From assembly GCF_001412085.1 (NCBI RefSeq), contig NZ_LKEV01000001.1, positions 1 through 64,000 on the forward strand: DNA of 64,000 nucleotides. The letters run 5' to 3'. The stretch is from Corynebacterium lowii. GTDB taxonomy: Bacteria; Actinomycetota; Actinomycetes; Mycobacteriales; Mycobacteriaceae. Within the stretch, counting starts at the first letter, position 1. Every line of letters begins with the position of its first letter. The position numbers and the translations under genes are program-made. The notes beneath the pieces are model-generated. The model saw only the letters and a program-made list of their open reading frames with translations, was not told the DNA's origin and ran no database searches. Shown here one piece after another: positions 27,493 to 36,046 of the stretch.

Positions 27493-29337
27493 CTAGGAGG
27501 ACGCCCCCGTGGACACGGTAGCCTTCTTACCCTTGAGATCCAGGTGCATGGACGGTTGCAGGATCACGCGATCGGAGCTCTTGAGGTCCGAGCTCTCCAC
27601 GGCCACGGAGTAACCATCGGTCTCCCCGGTGGCTACCTCGCGCTCCGTCACGCGGGAATCGCGGGTGACCACCAGCACCACCTGGCTGCCGCTGTCATTG
27701 GTGTACACGGCCTCGGCGGGCACGGACATGGTGTCCTGAGCAATCTCCTGGAGGATCTTCGCACGGGCGGAGGCACCCATGCGCAGGCCCTCGGTGTCAC
27801 CGGTCACGGTGATCTCCACCGGGAAGGTCACCTTGGAATTGCCGGAACCGGAGGCAGAGCTGCTAGCAGAAGAGGCCTTCTGATCCTGTGCAGAGGCGTT
27901 ACCACCAGCCACCGGGGAGATGGAGGTGACCTCGCCGGTGAACTCCTTATCGCCCGTCACCGGAGTGGTGAAGGTAACCTCGGAGCCTTCTTCCACCTTG
28001 TCAATGTCCGTCTCTTTCACCGCGCCGCGCAGCTTGAAGGTGGAATCATTGGCCACCTTGAGCAGCACGCCTTCGGCGGTCTCGCCTTCCTTGGCCCGTA
28101 CCTCGGTGACCACGCCATCCAGGTTGGACTTCACGGAGGCCTTATCAATCTCCTCCTGAATCTTGTCCACGGCCTTCTCGGCTTCCTTATCGGCGTCCTC
28201 CGCGCTCTTGCGGGTATCGCGTACCACCTTGGCCTGCGCGTCCACGTCCTGCTGGGTCACGCCAGTATCCACCACGTTGGCCTCGGCCAGGGCCTGTTGC
28301 AGGGCCTCCGGCTCGATGTCCGGGTTGGAGCGGGCCTGGGAAAGGGTGTACTCGGTGCCGTTGTAAATGATCGTGGCGTTGCCCTGGGCGGCCAGATCCT
28401 TCAGGCGCTCGTATTCCTTCTCGGCGGCGGCCACGGCCTCATCGCCCTGCTTACGCACGTCATCGGCGTTACGCTCGGCCTCGGCCAGTTGCTCGTCAAG
28501 ATCGGCGGTATCAATGACCACCAGCACCTGATCGCGCTCCACGCGGTCACCCACGGCCACGTCCACGCTCTTGATGGTCGCACCACCCGTGCCCTCAACG
28601 GTGGACTGATCCTCCGGCTCGATGGTGCCGGATACCGCGATGCGGTTCACGATGCCCTCGGTGGACACCGGCTGCACATCGGCGCTCGTGAGCTCGGAAT
28701 TGCCGGAGGCATCATCGCCGCCGAATACCGAGCGGCAGCCCACAAAGACCAAGAGCAGAAGAAGCAGCAAGCCCAGCAGCGCCAGGATGGTGCGGCGGCG
28801 CTTCTTCTTGCGTTCCTCCTCCTCTACGGCGTCCTCCTCAGAGTCCTCCGTAGCCTCAGTCTCTTCCGGCTCTCCGGTCTCCTCGGCCCCTTCCGTGGTG
28901 GCCTCGGGGTACTCGGGCTCCTCCGGGTCCTCAATATTCTCGGAATCCTGCGGCTCGCCCGAATCCTCTTCGTCCTCTTTGCGGCCAAAGGTGAACCGGC
29001 CCGCGCCAAAGCCCGCAGCGGCGCCGGCACCGGCTCCCAGGCCTGCGGCTCCGCCGAAACCAGTGCCAAAGCCCGCATTATCAATATCGGAGGCGTCAAT
29101 TCCCGAGGAGCCCGCCGTGGTGCTTCCCGCCGCGATCTCCGTCTGCGAACTCTGCGGCTCCGCTACCTCGGGGGAGTCCTGAACGTCGTTCTCCCCGTGA
29201 TCCTCCACGGAGTGATCCTCAAGGTTATTCGCGGCCTCCATGCGCATGTTGTTCTCATCGGCGCTGCGGGAGGGCATGGGAACCTCGTTATAGAGGGAAC
29301 CTTCTATGAGCTTTGGCGGGTCATTCTCGGTATTCAC
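27493..29337 (-). CDS. Membrane-fusion (HlyD/MacA-like) adaptor with a long acidic cytoplasmic region
   Basis: 614 aa from GTG 29337. Residues 1-195 are unusual: acidic, with a Gly/Ala-Phe-rich stretch (AAGFGAGRF) and long Glu/Thr/Pro runs, then a Lys/Arg cluster and one membrane helix (ILALLGLLLLLLLVFVGC). The exported part has the barrel-sandwich halves (VEGTGGATIKSVDVAVGD and LDGVVTEVRAKEGETAE) flanking a coiled coil, and a C-terminal beta-barrel. MacA-type adaptors usually lack such a cytoplasmic segment. First gene of its operon, behind a 5'-UTR hairpin. Confidence 0.82.
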   Translation of the reverse strand: MNTENDPPKLIEGSLYNEVPMPSRSADENNMRMEAANNLEDHSVEDHGENDVQDSPEVAEPQSSQTEIAAGSTTAGSSGIDASDIDNAGFGTGFGGAAGLGAGAGAAAGFGAGRFTFGRKEDEEDSGEPQDSENIEDPEEPEYPEATTEGAEETGEPEETEATEDSEEDAVEEEERKKKRRRTILALLGLLLLLLLVFVGCRSVFGGDDASGNSELTSADVQPVSTEGIVNRIAVSGTIEPEDQSTVEGTGGATIKSVDVAVGDRVERDQVLVVIDTADLDEQLAEAERNADDVRKQGDEAVAAAEKEYERLKDLAAQGNATIIYNGTEYTLSQARSNPDIEPEALQQALAEANVVDTGVTQQDVDAQAKVVRDTRKSAEDADKEAEKAVDKIQEEIDKASVKSNLDGVVTEVRAKEGETAEGVLLKVANDSTFKLRGAVKETDIDKVEEGSEVTFTTPVTGDKEFTGEVTSISPVAGGNASAQDQKASSASSSASGSGNSKVTFPVEITVTGDTEGLRMGASARAKILQEIAQDTMSVPAEAVYTNDSGSQVVLVVTRDSRVTEREVATGETDGYSVAVESSDLKSSDRVILQPSMHLDLKGKKATVSTGASS

Positions 29338-29347
29338 GCGCGTGTTC

Positions 29348-29398
29348 CCCGGCCCCTCGCCTTATCTTTTGCGGCGGTGCCGCACAGCAGGGGCCGGG
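29348..29398 (-). promoter_or_regulatory. 5'-UTR hairpin covering the ribosome-binding site of the adaptor gene
   Basis: On minus-strand RNA, CCCGGCCCCT (29398-29389 side) pairs with AGGGGCCGGG as a 10-bp perfect stem enclosing a second stem TGCGGC-ACC-GCCGCA. The AGGGG strand is the only plausible Shine-Dalgarno for GTG 29337, so it would be masked when folded. The region 29338-29532 holds no gene. Confidence 0.5.
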
Positions 29399-29532
29399 TT
29401 CTCCTTTCACCAGGTTAAGAGGTGCTCCACAGTTTTATTGTTACTGAGGTTATCGCATAATCCGCGATTATGGTGGAGAAACACCCCCGCTCTCCCCACC
29501 TGCTTCATCTCCCCCTCATCTGTACTGCGCAA

Positions 29533-31020
29533 TCAGCGCTTGCGGTATAAGGTCTTACGCTGATACTTAGGCTCCGACGTCACCAAAACCCCCAGGTTAC
29601 GGAAGATTCCCTCGTCCACCGAGCCCAAAATGGTGGTGGTGTGACAATCGCAACCCCGGAGATTCTTTAATTCCGCCAAGGCCCGGCTCGCCTCCGCAGA
29701 ACGGGAGGCGGAAACGGAAAGGGCAATAAGTACCTCGTCGGTGTGCAGGCGCGGATTACGGGAACCCAAGTGCTGGGTTTTCAGGGTTTGAATCGGCTCA
29801 ATGGAGTCCGGTGCCAGGAGGTTCACAGACTTCTCAATGCCCGCCAAATGCTTCAGCGCATTGAGCAGCATGGCCGAGGAACAGCCCAGCAGTTCGGAGG
29901 TCTTGCCGGTGATGATCGTGCCGTCGGCAAGCTCCATCGCGGAGGCCGGGCCTCCCGTGGCCGCCTCCACGTCCAGGGCCGGGGCCACCACGGCGCGGTC
30001 GGCGGTGCTCACCCCGGCCTTGCTCATCACCATCGCCACGCGCTCGGAGAGCAGCGCGTCGCGCTCCTCGCGGCGCTCGTCCACCAGGGCCTTGTAGTAG
30101 CGGCGGATGATCTCTTGGTTGGCGGCCTCGCGGCAGGCGGCGTCGTCGCTCATGGCATAACCTGCCATGTTCACCCCCATGTCGGTGGGGGATTGGTAGG
30201 GCGAGGCCCCAGCGATCACCTCAAGCATGGACTTGAGCAGGGGGAATACCTCGACGTCGCGGTTATAGCTGGTCACCTGCTTGCCGTAGGCGGAGAGGTG
30301 GAAGGGGTCAATGACGTTGATGTCATCCAAGTCCACCGTGGCGGCCTCATAGGCCAGGTTCACGGGGTGTTCCAGGGGGAGGTTCCAGATGGGGAAGGTC
30401 TCAAACTTGGCGTATCCGGCCTGGATACCTCGCTTGTACTCGTGATACACCTGGCTCAGGCAGGTGGCCAGCTTGCCGGAGCCCGGCCCCGGCGCGGTAA
30501 CCACCACGAGATCGCGGGTGGTCTCCACGTAATCGTTGCGCCCAAAACCCTCCTCGCTGATGATGCGGGCGGTATCGGTGGGGTAGCCGGGGATGGTGCG
30601 GTGCCGGGCCACGCGCAGACCCAGCTTTTCCATGCGCGCGATGAAGTCCTGGGCCAGGGCGTTATCCTCTTCCAGCTGCGTCATCACCACGTTATTGACC
30701 ATGAAGCCGCGCTCGCGGAACACGTCTACCAGGCGCAGCGCGTCCTCCTCGTAGGGGATACCGAGGTCGGCGCGCACCTTCTGGCGCTGCAAATCCTTGG
30801 CGTTCACGCACACCACGATCTCCACTTCCTCGCGGATGTGCTCCAACATGGCGATTTTGTTATCCGGGGTGAAGCCGGGCAGCACCCGGGAGGCGTGGAG
30901 GTCGTCGAAAAGCTTTCCCCCCATCTCTAGGTAGAGCTTGCCGCCGATCTCCGCGCGGCGCGCGCTGATGTGTTCGGATTGCAGCTGAATATACTTTTCC
31001 CGGTCAAAGCCCTGGCGCAT
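29533..31020 (-). CDS. DUF1846 family protein
   Basis: 495 aa from ATG 31020 ([11 protein letters not shown]) with AGGGGAA upstream; a GTG at 31044 would add eight residues. Matches the DUF1846 family throughout, e.g. [46 protein letters not shown] and a C-terminal CDCHTTTIL. The GPGSGK segment looks nucleotide-binding. Cytosolic, hexameric in solved relatives as I recall; biochemical role unsettled. Divergent from the Nei gene with 64 bases between. Confidence 0.88.
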   Translation of the reverse strand: MRQGFDREKYIQLQSEHISARRAEIGGKLYLEMGGKLFDDLHASRVLPGFTPDNKIAMLEHIREEVEIVVCVNAKDLQRQKVRADLGIPYEEDALRLVDVFRERGFMVNNVVMTQLEEDNALAQDFIARMEKLGLRVARHRTIPGYPTDTARIISEEGFGRNDYVETTRDLVVVTAPGPGSGKLATCLSQVYHEYKRGIQAGYAKFETFPIWNLPLEHPVNLAYEAATVDLDDINVIDPFHLSAYGKQVTSYNRDVEVFPLLKSMLEVIAGASPYQSPTDMGVNMAGYAMSDDAACREAANQEIIRRYYKALVDERREERDALLSERVAMVMSKAGVSTADRAVVAPALDVEAATGGPASAMELADGTIITGKTSELLGCSSAMLLNALKHLAGIEKSVNLLAPDSIEPIQTLKTQHLGSRNPRLHTDEVLIALSVSASRSAEASRALAELKNLRGCDCHTTTILGSVDEGIFRNLGVLVTSEPKYQRKTLYRKR

Positions 31021-31084
31021 TGTTCCCCTTCCGATGGTGCTCACTCAACCGCCCAAGCATACCGCCCGCCCTATAATGTGCCCC

Positions 31085-31900
31085 ATGCCGGAAGGTCACG
31101 TTATTCACGGGCTCGCCCACCGCCTGAACGCGGAGTTCCGCGGCAAAGAGGTGGAGGTTACCTCCCCGCAGGGGCGCTTCGCACGCGAGGCAGCGCTTAT
31201 TGACGCCCACCCGCTCGACCAGGCCGAGGCCTGGGGCAAGCACCTCTTTATTACTTTCGACGCCCCGGCCCCCGAGCACATCGTGTACATCCACCTGGGG
31301 CTGATCGGGAAGCTCAACGTCCACCCCCATGCCGCCCCGGTGGGACAGGTGCGGCTGCGTATCACCGATGGCACCACCGCCGCCGACCTCCACGGCCCCC
31401 AGTGGTGCCGGCTCATCACCGAGGAGGAACGAGCCATCGCTATCGGAAAGCAGGGGGCCGACCCGCTGCGTGCCGACGCCGACCCGGCCCCGATCCTGGA
31501 CAAGGTACTGCGCTCGCGCAAGTCCATCGGCTCGCTGCTCATGGATCAGCACCTCTTTGCCGGGGTGGGAAATATCTACCGCGCGGAAACGCTCTTCCGC
31601 TTAGGGATCTCCCCCTTTACGCCCGGCCGCGAACTCGACCGCGAGGAGACACAGGCCATCTGGGAGGATCTGGTGGACCTCATGGCCGTGGGCGTGGAAC
31701 GCGGGCGCATTGATACGGTGCGCGATGAGCACACCCCCGAGGTCATGGGCCGCCCGCCGCGCAAGGACGACCACGGCGGGGAGGTGTACGTGTACCGCCG
31801 CGAGGGGCAACCCTGCTACGTGTGCGGCACGCCTATTCGCCTACAAGTAATGGAGGGGCGCAATCTCTTTTGGTGCCCTGGGTGCCAGGGGGAGGGGTAG
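31085..31900 (+). CDS. Fpg/Nei-family DNA glycosylase (Nei2-like)
   Basis: 271 aa, starting MPEGHVIHGLA; Pro2 and Glu3 are the catalytic pair, which fixes the start at 31085. H2TH region QHLFAGVGNIYRAETLFRLG and a C-terminal zinc finger Cys-x2-Cys ... Cys-x2-Cys (CYVCG and CPGCQ). Bifunctional glycosylase/AP lyase for oxidised bases; the EGHVIH start suggests the Nei rather than Fpg branch. Followed by the second AT-rich Abi gene on the other strand. Confidence 0.88.
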   Translation: MPEGHVIHGLAHRLNAEFRGKEVEVTSPQGRFAREAALIDAHPLDQAEAWGKHLFITFDAPAPEHIVYIHLGLIGKLNVHPHAAPVGQVRLRITDGTTAADLHGPQWCRLITEEERAIAIGKQGADPLRADADPAPILDKVLRSRKSIGSLLMDQHLFAGVGNIYRAETLFRLGISPFTPGRELDREETQAIWEDLVDLMAVGVERGRIDTVRDEHTPEVMGRPPRKDDHGGEVYVYRREGQPCYVCGTPIRLQVMEGRNLFWCPGCQGEG

Positions 31901-31948
31901 GATCCAGGCAAAATAACCCCCTACGCTTGCAACAATTTTTATTGCAGA

Positions 31949-32638
31949 TTACGGTCTTTTATCTCGCAAAGAAGAAACTCTGGAGTTAGCCATAATCCAC
32001 CACGCCGCAGCCGGATCAATCCAGGAAGCCAACTGCTCTATAGCATTTTTCAATTCATCAAGTTGGCCATTTTCTAATTGAAGATCTTGCTTAACAATCG
32101 GCTCATGGTGAGCACAGCGATTGCGCAGCCGATAAACTTTATCAATCTCGCACTTAAAATCATCCTGAGAAGGAACGTATACCTCTATTTTACCTGCACC
32201 AGCAGAGGGAATCCTTGTTCCAACCAAAACTTTCTGGACCAGGGGCCAGACTGTCGTAGCGTAGGTTCTAGTAAAAAGGTAAGCCCAGAAATCAAAGCTA
32301 AGTTCAGCTATAACACGTCCCGGAGGAGATGTTCGACTTCCACGGATTCTCGCTCTTCTTTCCGCTTTTCTAATAGACTTTTTAGCTCCATCATCAAATG
32401 GGATTTCCGGGTGAATATACCATCTCTCTCCATATCTTTGAGACACAGCAACATCAACACAATTTCGCAGCAGCACCTCAACATGTTGAATGTCCTCCAA
32501 AAAGGCTTTGGTGATCCGCGTATTCCAAAGATAGAGGGCTTCAGGGTTTGAGTGGAAAGCGTAAGTACTCATCCGAGCAGTTGAAAACCATCCATCAAGG
32601 TCCCCCGCCGAAACGACGTTGTTGGAAGATCTACACAC
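31949..32638 (-). CDS. Abi-like HEPN-domain protein, putative phage-defence or toxin RNase (copy 2)
   Basis: 229 aa from GTG 32638, which lies exactly 7 bases after TAGTGT (leaderless). Shares the block order of the 23446-24240 protein: LYLWNTRITKAFLEDI, VEVLLRNCVDV, then RLRNRCAHHEP (Arg172, His177), a HEPN R-x4-H motif. About 35 residues shorter. AT-rich: 19 G+C in 32041-32100. An internal ATG at 32572 is an alternative start. Stands alone between nei and the heme exporter, with a candidate small RNA on the opposite strand just upstream. Confidence 0.72.
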   Translation of the reverse strand: MCRSSNNVVSAGDLDGWFSTARMSTYAFHSNPEALYLWNTRITKAFLEDIQHVEVLLRNCVDVAVSQRYGERWYIHPEIPFDDGAKKSIRKAERRARIRGSRTSPPGRVIAELSFDFWAYLFTRTYATTVWPLVQKVLVGTRIPSAGAGKIEVYVPSQDDFKCEIDKVYRLRNRCAHHEPIVKQDLQLENGQLDELKNAIEQLASWIDPAAAWWIMANSRVSSLRDKRP

Positions 32639-32651
32639 ATGTGTTACACTA
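32639..32651 (-). promoter_or_regulatory. Leaderless promoter and palindrome before the second Abi gene
   Basis: Minus-strand TAGTGT (32651-32646), 7 bases, then GTG 32638. The palindrome ACACATGTGT (32634-32643) spans the start codon and could be an autoregulatory site. No convincing -35. Confidence 0.45.
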
Positions 32652-32755
32652 TCACGCGAAGGCCCCGGAGCGATCCCTGCGTTTTAGACGTACATCGCCG
32701 GGGTTACTGATTTTCCAGGTCACGGCGTTTGGCAGCCCTGTTACCATACAGCACC

Positions 32756-32785
32756 TTGACCAGCACAGAACTTACGTACTAATCT
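32756..32785 (+). promoter_or_regulatory. Promoter of candidate small RNA
   Basis: TTGACC (32756-32761), 18-base spacer, TAATCT (32780-32785). No start codon with a ribosome site follows before the terminator at 32829-32874. Confidence 0.5.
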
Positions 32786-32791
32786 CATCCA

Positions 32792-32874
32792 CAGAGAGCG
32801 TCGGTGTAGGCCGGCGCACCATATTTCACAATCCCCGGGCTCCGTTTCATTAGGAGCCTGGGGATTGTTGTTTT
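32792..32874 (+). ncRNA. Candidate small RNA of about 80 nt, divergent from the second Abi gene
   Basis: Predicted from a sigma-70-like promoter followed by a strong plus-strand terminator with no plus-strand gene in between or just upstream. The first 35 nt contain a short stem-prone GCGTCGGTGTAGGCCGGCGC. No known RNA family recognised. Proximity to a HEPN gene raises an RNA-antitoxin possibility, which is inference only. Confidence 0.35.
32829..32874 (+). terminator. Strong plus-strand terminator
   Basis: 15-bp stem (32829-32843 with 32853-32867) with one G-U pair formed only in plus-strand RNA, 9-base loop, then TTGTTTT. On the minus strand the pair becomes A-C and no U-run follows, so it does not serve the exporter operon. 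Confidence 0.7.
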
Positions 32875-32884
32875 CGCCGTCCCC

Positions 32885-33595
32885 CTAAGACCCCGCCCCC
32901 ACAAGCTCCCGCGCACGCCCATCGCTGAACTCCACGGCGGCGTCGGCAGCCTTCAACTGGGAGCGATCGTGGGTGACCATCACCGTGGCCACCTGGCGTT
33001 CGTCGGTGATCTGGCGCAGCAGGGCCACGATCTCTTCCGAGAGCCGGCGATCCAGGGCGGAGGTGGGTTCGTCGGCCAGGATCACGGCGGGGTCGCCCAT
33101 GAGCGCGCGGGCGATGTTCACGCGCTGGCGCTGCCCGCCGGAAAGTTCCTGGATACGGCGGTGCCCCAGCCCGCCCAGGCCCACCTCGTCGAGGATTCCC
33201 TCGGCGCGCCGCGCCCGTCGCTTAGCTTCACCGCGCTTCTTTCCCCAGCTCAGGGTGCCGCGCAGGTGGTCGCCCATGAGCAGTTGCTCGCGCACCGTGA
33301 GGGCGGGCAGGAGGTTGGGGCTTTGGAAGATCATGCCGATGCGCTCGCGGCGCACCTGGGAGCGCTCGGCCTCGCTGGCCTTGTGCAGCGCCTGGCCGTC
33401 CACGATCACCTCGCCCGAGGTGGGCACGATGAGCCCGGCCAGCACGGAGAGCAGCGTAGACTTGCCCGAACCGGATTCACCCACCACGGCGGTGAGGCTG
33501 CCCGCGGGCACGCTCAGCGATACCTCGTCGAGCGCGGTGACCGTGCCGGTGCCATCGGGAAAGACGCAGCTTACGCGGTTGAGAACGATAGTCAT
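32885..33595 (-). CDS. hrtA: ABC transporter ATPase, probable heme exporter subunit HrtA
   Basis: 236 aa. Walker A GESGSGKST, QSPNLLPALTVREQ, signature ELSGGQRQRVNIARAL, Walker B VILADEPTSALD. LolD/FtsE-type ATPase paired with an FtsX-type permease and divergent from a kinase-regulator pair, which is the arrangement of hrtBA and chrSA in C. glutamicum and C. diphtheriae. Assignment to heme export is inferred from that arrangement. Confidence 0.72.
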   Translation of the reverse strand: MTIVLNRVSCVFPDGTGTVTALDEVSLSVPAGSLTAVVGESGSGKSTLLSVLAGLIVPTSGEVIVDGQALHKASEAERSQVRRERIGMIFQSPNLLPALTVREQLLMGDHLRGTLSWGKKRGEAKRRARRAEGILDEVGLGGLGHRRIQELSGGQRQRVNIARALMGDPAVILADEPTSALDRRLSEEIVALLRQITDERQVATVMVTHDRSQLKAADAAVEFSDGRARELVGAGS

Positions 33596-33604
33596 TGGTT
33601 CCTC

Positions 33605-34636
33605 CTAGTTACTCAGAGCCAGTTGCGGATCAATAGCGGATACCTTGCGCGTGGCCAGCCATGCCCCCAGCAGCCCCAGGGCCAGTACCCCCACGGTGGG
33701 CAGCGCCACGGTGCTCACGCTGAGTTCAAAGGGCACCGCCCGGCGCGCGAACCAGCCGAGGAGCGCCGCCACCGCCGCGCCCGTCACCGCTCCCGCGCTG
33801 AGGATCAGTGCGGCTTGCCCCAGGCTGTCGCGCAGCACATAGCTTTTCGACGCCCCCAGCGCCCGCAGCACGGCAATATCCCTGGTGCGCTGAATCGTCC
33901 ACACGCTTAAGAAAGCCACGATCACCAGCGCGGAGATGCCGTAGAGCAGCCCCTGAATGGAGAGCAGGGAGCCGCGTTCGGACTGATAGGCCCCCAGGCC
34001 GCCGAAGGATTCCTTCACGCTCGCTGCCACCGAGCCGGTATCTGCGGCGGTGTTTTCCCACGCATCCTGTTTCTTGCCATTCAGCATGAGCACCGTGGGG
34101 GAGGGGGAGTGGGCCATCTGCTTCCAGGTGTCCATGTTCGCCCAGGCCACGGGGAGGTGGCTGTAATACTCCTCGGGTGCCTCACCGACCACCGGGACAT
34201 TCACCCCGCCCATCGTGACGTGCGTGCCCGTGGGGACGTCGAAAGTTTCCGGTAGCACCACCCCCTCGCTCGGAATGGCCCCGCCACCGGGGATTTCGTG
34301 GCCTTCGGGCAGGCCGAAGAGCGCCACGGCGGCGGTCTGCTCGCCCATCTGCGCGCTGGTCTGGGCCACACCCAGCGGGGTTACCTCGTCCACGCCGGGG
34401 GTGTCGCGCCAGGCGGCGAGCGTGCCCTCGGGGATCTGGGATTCCACGAAGTCCACCTCCGGGTGGAATACGTAACTCGTGGGATTGAGCGCCTCTAGCG
34501 CCGAGGTATTTTGCTTGCCCAAGCCCGCGGTGAGCCCGGTGAGCATCACCAGGAGGATAACGATGAGGGCCACCACGGCCCCCAGCAGGCTAAATCGGCC
34601 TCGCGCGCGGCGAATATCCCTGAGTGCAAGAAACAT
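33605..34636 (-). CDS. hrtB: FtsX-type permease, probable heme exporter subunit HrtB
   Basis: 343 aa. Start MFLALRDIRRARGRFSLLG followed by the first membrane helix, an exported domain of about 190 residues, then three helices with TRDIAVLRALGASKSYVLRDS. GGAAGG lies before ATG 34636. The N-terminal motif is what I recall for corynebacterial HrtB. Nine bases separate it from the ATPase gene. By family, it extracts heme from the membrane to relieve heme toxicity. Confidence 0.72.
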   Translation of the reverse strand: MFLALRDIRRARGRFSLLGAVVALIVILLVMLTGLTAGLGKQNTSALEALNPTSYVFHPEVDFVESQIPEGTLAAWRDTPGVDEVTPLGVAQTSAQMGEQTAAVALFGLPEGHEIPGGGAIPSEGVVLPETFDVPTGTHVTMGGVNVPVVGEAPEEYYSHLPVAWANMDTWKQMAHSPSPTVLMLNGKKQDAWENTAADTGSVAASVKESFGGLGAYQSERGSLLSIQGLLYGISALVIVAFLSVWTIQRTRDIAVLRALGASKSYVLRDSLGQAALILSAGAVTGAAVAALLGWFARRAVPFELSVSTVALPTVGVLALGLLGAWLATRKVSAIDPQLALSN

Positions 34637-34735
34637 GGGTGCCTTCCTTTCTTCTGTGTTTTCTCTCTGCCCTGTATCCTGCTGCTTTCACCCCTTGCCC
34701 CACATCGACTTGCCGCCAGATTCTGCTATCAGCCG

Positions 34736-34773
34736 ATCGGCCGATGCCGCGCCCACCTCCGGGGTTCTAGGCT
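34736..34773 (+). promoter_or_regulatory. Leaderless promoter of the sensor kinase with a palindrome at -35
   Basis: TAGGCT (34768-34773) lies 7 bases before GTG 34781. ATCGGCCGAT (34736-34745) overlaps the -35 region. The 144-base divergent region also serves the exporter genes, so a response-regulator site is expected here. Confidence 0.45.
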
Positions 34774-34780
34774 GGCCTGC

Positions 34781-36046
34781 GTGTCTGTTCCTCCTCATGA
34801 TTCCCCCGCCCTGAGCCGCGTTTTAGAGGCCATGCGGGTGGGCCTCCACGTGCTCTTTGCCTTCCTGCTGCTCTTTGGCACCGTGAGCACGGTCAGCGGG
34901 ATGGGCGCGGGGAGCGTGGCGGGGGTCGTCGCCACGCTTGCGCTCTCCTGCGCGCTCGCCGCCACCTACCTGGCGGGCACGGTGTGGGAAAATCGCTTTG
35001 CCCAGCGGCGCACCAGCCGCAATCCCGCGCCCTATCGCACCGCCTGGCTCGGCCTGATCTTGGCCCAGTGGCTTGGGTTATTGCTGCTCAGCGCGCACTT
35101 CGTGTGGCTGCTCTTTCCTCTGGTGTTCCTCATTTTGCACGCGGCTTCCAGCGATCTCGTGGGGCTGGGCACGGTGCTCATCGCCTGGGGGTTGAGCGTG
35201 GGGGTCCCGATGCTCGGCTGGCCGCTGCTCACCGGCACACTGGGGTGGGGGATAGGCGGAATCATCGGGCCTTTCGTGGGAGTGGCCTTTGCCATCGCCT
35301 GCTACTTCACCTACCGCGCTCTGCACCGGGAGGCCGAGCGGCACCGTCGATTAGCCCAACGGCTCAGCGCCACCCAGGAACAACTGCTCCTAGCGGAAAA
35401 TCAGGCGGGCCGCCTGGCGGAACGCGAACACCTCGCCAGGGAGATTCACGACACTCTGGCCCAGGGTTTTAACTCCATCGTGCTCTTTTCCCGCGCCTGC
35501 GAAAAGAACCTCCGCTCTGTTTCTGCTGATTCTGCTTTCACTGGCGACGCCGCGCGGGCCCTCGACACCGCCCGCGAGCAGATCGGCATTATCCACAGCG
35601 TAGCCACGGAAAACCTCGCGGAAGCCCGCCTCCTCGTCTCCCGTGGCGCCCCCTCTCACCAGGATCTTTCCGCCGCGCTCATCGAGTTAGGCCAACGCAC
35701 CACCCAGCGCCACGGCCTCCCCGTGGAGGTCATCGCCCCCGAGCAGGCTACGCGGGAACTGCCCGACGAGATCGCCTCCGCCCTCTTGCGCGTGGCCCAG
35801 GAGGCGCTGACCAACGTGGTGCGCCACGCGCACGCCTCCCGCGCCCGCATCACCGTGGCAGCCTGGGAGCGGGAACTGACCTTGGATATTTTCGACGACG
35901 GCACCGGCTTTGATCCCCACGCCACCCACGGCTTTGGATTACCCGGTATCCGCTCCCGCCTGCGCGAACTCGGCGGCCACCTCACCATTGATTCCTCTCC
36001 GCGCGGCACCGTGGTGGCGGCGCGGGTACCGTGGGAGCAATCATGA
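34781..36046 (+). CDS. chrS: Sensor histidine kinase, probable ChrS
   Basis: 421 aa from GTG 34781 (leaderless). Residues about 20-180 carry six hydrophobic segments with short loops, no large sensor domain. HisKA_3 box REHLAREIHDTLAQGFN with phosphoacceptor His223, then an HATPase with LLRVAQEALTNVVRHA and DDGTGFD plus GFGLPGIRSRLRELGG. Membrane-embedded sensing fits ChrS/HrrS-type heme kinases. Stop overlaps the regulator start (ATGA). Upstream in-frame ATGs overlap the exporter promoter and are rejected. Confidence 0.75.
   Translation: MSVPPHDSPALSRVLEAMRVGLHVLFAFLLLFGTVSTVSGMGAGSVAGVVATLALSCALAATYLAGTVWENRFAQRRTSRNPAPYRTAWLGLILAQWLGLLLLSAHFVWLLFPLVFLILHAASSDLVGLGTVLIAWGLSVGVPMLGWPLLTGTLGWGIGGIIGPFVGVAFAIACYFTYRALHREAERHRRLAQRLSATQEQLLLAENQAGRLAEREHLAREIHDTLAQGFNSIVLFSRACEKNLRSVSADSAFTGDAARALDTAREQIGIIHSVATENLAEARLLVSRGAPSHQDLSAALIELGQRTTQRHGLPVEVIAPEQATRELPDEIASALLRVAQEALTNVVRHAHASRARITVAAWERELTLDIFDDGTGFDPHATHGFGLPGIRSRLRELGGHLTIDSSPRGTVVAARVPWEQS

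Noticed and set aside
34511-34780. N-terminal extension of the chrS-like kinase
   Set aside because: Overlaps the exporter gene on the other strand and the divergent promoter; a leaderless GTG at 34781 fits better.
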